The notes beneath the pieces are model-generated. The model had not been told where the DNA came from, searched no databases, and worked only from the letters and a program-made list of their open reading frames with translations. Below are positions 5,614-6,544 of a stretch of DNA of 6,544 nt, in pieces (position 1 is the stretch's first letter; each line of letters starts with the position of its first letter). The position numbers and the translations under genes were made by a program. The DNA lies in NCBI GenBank assembly GCA_905187655.1, contig CAJJIV010000053.1, positions 1-6,544 on the forward strand, read 5' to 3'. The DNA comes from an uncultured Eubacteriales bacterium (GTDB lineage: Bacteria > Bacillota > Clostridia > Christensenellales > UBA1242).

Positions 5614-6483
5614 CTATTTTCTAGATTCTCCATAATAAACCAAGCCAATAGTTCCTGGTCCACAGTGTGTGCCAATTACTGGACCAACTGGATATCTAAC
5701 AATTTCAACCTGATCACCAACAACTTTTCTAATTTCAGCTTCAGCCCAGTCTGCATCTTCTTTATTGTCAGCATCAAGCAAATAAATAGGATATTCTCCA
5801 ATTTTTCTTATATTAGTTTTAAGGGTTTCAATAATTTTTTGAATTGACTTACGCATACCCTTTCCTGTCCCAATTTTTTCAATAGTGCCTTCATCGTTAA
5901 CCTTAAGAATAGGCTTAATATTAAGCAAACCTCCAATAACAGCAGTAGTTGCAGAAATTCTTCCCCCTCGTTTTAAATGAGATAAACTATCAACAACAAA
6001 GCTAATTGCAACATGCTTAGAAAACTCAGTTAAGAAGTCAATTATTTCTTGGTCACTTTTTCCAGCCTTATGCATCTTTGCCGCTTCAAGAGCCTGAAAG
6101 CCACCACCAACACAAATTGACTTTGTATTAAAGGGAATAAGTTTGCGTTCTGGATATTTTTCCTTAAGAACATTTAAAGCATTTTTCATATATTCAAAGG
6201 TTCCACTCATTTTGTCGCTAAAGTGAACATACAAAATGTCTTCGCCATTTTTAAAATATGGTTCAAAATATTCTATATACGCTTGTGGGTTAAGCGCAGA
6301 AGTAACAGGAACACTGCCTTCTCTCATTCTTTGAAATAGCTTTTTAAAATCGGTATTTCTGCCCATATCATAAAAATGCTCTTCACCATCAAGTGTGTAT
6401 GGCATTTCAATAACCTTAATATCATATTTGTCTACATCTGTATACCACATTTCGCAATCGGTATCTGTAAAAAAAACACTCAT
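5614..6483 (-). CDS. DegV family protein, probable fatty-acid-binding FakB-type subunit
   Basis: DegV proteins bind one fatty acid; FakB members present it to the FakA kinase for phosphorylation and entry into phospholipid synthesis. The 289 residues are full length for the family. Visible signatures are the N-terminal FTDTDCE (5-11), PVTSALNP (59-66) with the lipid-carboxylate-region Thr-Ser, SGTFEYMKNAL (93-103), HLKRGGRIS (169-177), GGLLNIKPIL (184-193) and the C-terminal GPVIGTHCGPGTIGLVYYG (267-285). There is no signal peptide or membrane segment, so it is cytoplasmic. AGGAG (6490-6494) sits 6 nt before the ATG. No fakA-like gene is in the window, so the FakB role is inferred from the family. 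It lies upstream of ctsR in the same direction and has its own promoter. The intergenic gap is 107 nt, and a possible hairpin separates the two units. Confidence 0.93.
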   Translation of the reverse strand: MSVFFTDTDCEMWYTDVDKYDIKVIEMPYTLDGEEHFYDMGRNTDFKKLFQRMREGSVPVTSALNPQAYIEYFEPYFKNGEDILYVHFSDKMSGTFEYMKNALNVLKEKYPERKLIPFNTKSICVGGGFQALEAAKMHKAGKSDQEIIDFLTEFSKHVAISFVVDSLSHLKRGGRISATTAVIGGLLNIKPILKVNDEGTIEKIGTGKGMRKSIQKIIETLKTNIRKIGEYPIYLLDADNKEDADWAEAEIRKVVGDQVEIVRYPVGPVIGTHCGPGTIGLVYYGESRK

Positions 6484-6509
6484 AATTCTCTCCTTTTGTT
6501 TATATATTA

Positions 6510-6538
6510 ATTATACCAAAACTATTTTAATCAATCAA
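6510..6538 (-). promoter_or_regulatory. Sigma-A promoter of the degV-family gene, with extended -10
   Basis: On the minus strand TTGATT (6533-6538, 4 of 6 matches) is followed after 17 nt by a perfect TATAAT (6510-6515), which is preceded by TGG, giving the TGn extended -10. Transcription would start near 6503, about 20 nt before the ATG, with AGGAG inside the leader. No CtsR heptads are nearby. Confidence 0.75.
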
Positions 6539-6544
6539 ATAAAA

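Noticed and set aside
5665..5847. Plus-strand open frame opposite the degV-family gene
   Set aside because: Asn/Phe/Ile-rich shadow of a conserved gene, no ribosome binding site noticed.

Overview
The window comes from a low-GC Gram-positive (Bacillota) genome, most likely an AT-rich, clostridia-like lineage. This is inferred from the AT-rich base composition, strong GGAGG-type ribosome binding sites, and a complete ctsR-mcsA-mcsB-clpC operon. That operon is a Bacillota hallmark for handling damaged proteins through protein-arginine phosphorylation. No rRNA, tRNA, CRISPR array, insertion sequence or phage gene was seen.

Layout from left to right. (1) Positions 3-479, plus strand: the 3' end of a gene whose start lies outside the window. 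Its reading frame stays open to the left edge and encodes a hydrophobic segment followed by a small beta-sandwich-like domain. (2) A 13-bp hairpin at 479-515 is flanked by A and T runs and can terminate transcription from both sides. (3) Everything else is on the minus strand. Transcription runs from right to left: degV-family gene (6483-5614), ctsR (5506-5042), mcsA (5040-4615), mcsB (4618-3605), clpC (3589-1106), then the long-form hibernation factor hpf (1050-526), ending at the shared terminator.

How the genes work together. CtsR is the heat-sensitive repressor of the operon. A recognisable CtsR heptad repeat (5531-5547) lies just downstream of a near-consensus sigma-A promoter (TTGACA-N17-TATACT). 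McsA, a zinc protein, activates McsB, a protein-arginine kinase that marks damaged proteins and CtsR with phosphoarginine. ClpC unfolds the marked proteins for ClpP, which is not in this window. The ctsR-to-clpC genes are packed tightly (1-nt gap, 4-nt overlap, 15-nt gap), which implies translational coupling. hpf follows 55 nt after clpC and appears to have its own promoter overlapping the clpC stop codon. It could therefore be expressed both with the stress operon and separately.

The system is known, but three parts depart from the Bacillus subtilis model. McsA keeps all four zinc-binding CxxC pairs but lacks the C-terminal UVR/coiled-coil segment. McsB keeps its catalytic residues but has lost the Arg-Asp pair of the allosteric phosphoarginine-sensing RDxxRA motif and has a shorter N-terminus. 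ClpC, in contrast, keeps both phosphoarginine-binding glutamates. This suggests that tagging and reading of tags are intact while control of the kinase has changed. The ctsR promoter also sits inside an 11-bp inverted repeat. I found no evidence for a wholly new system.
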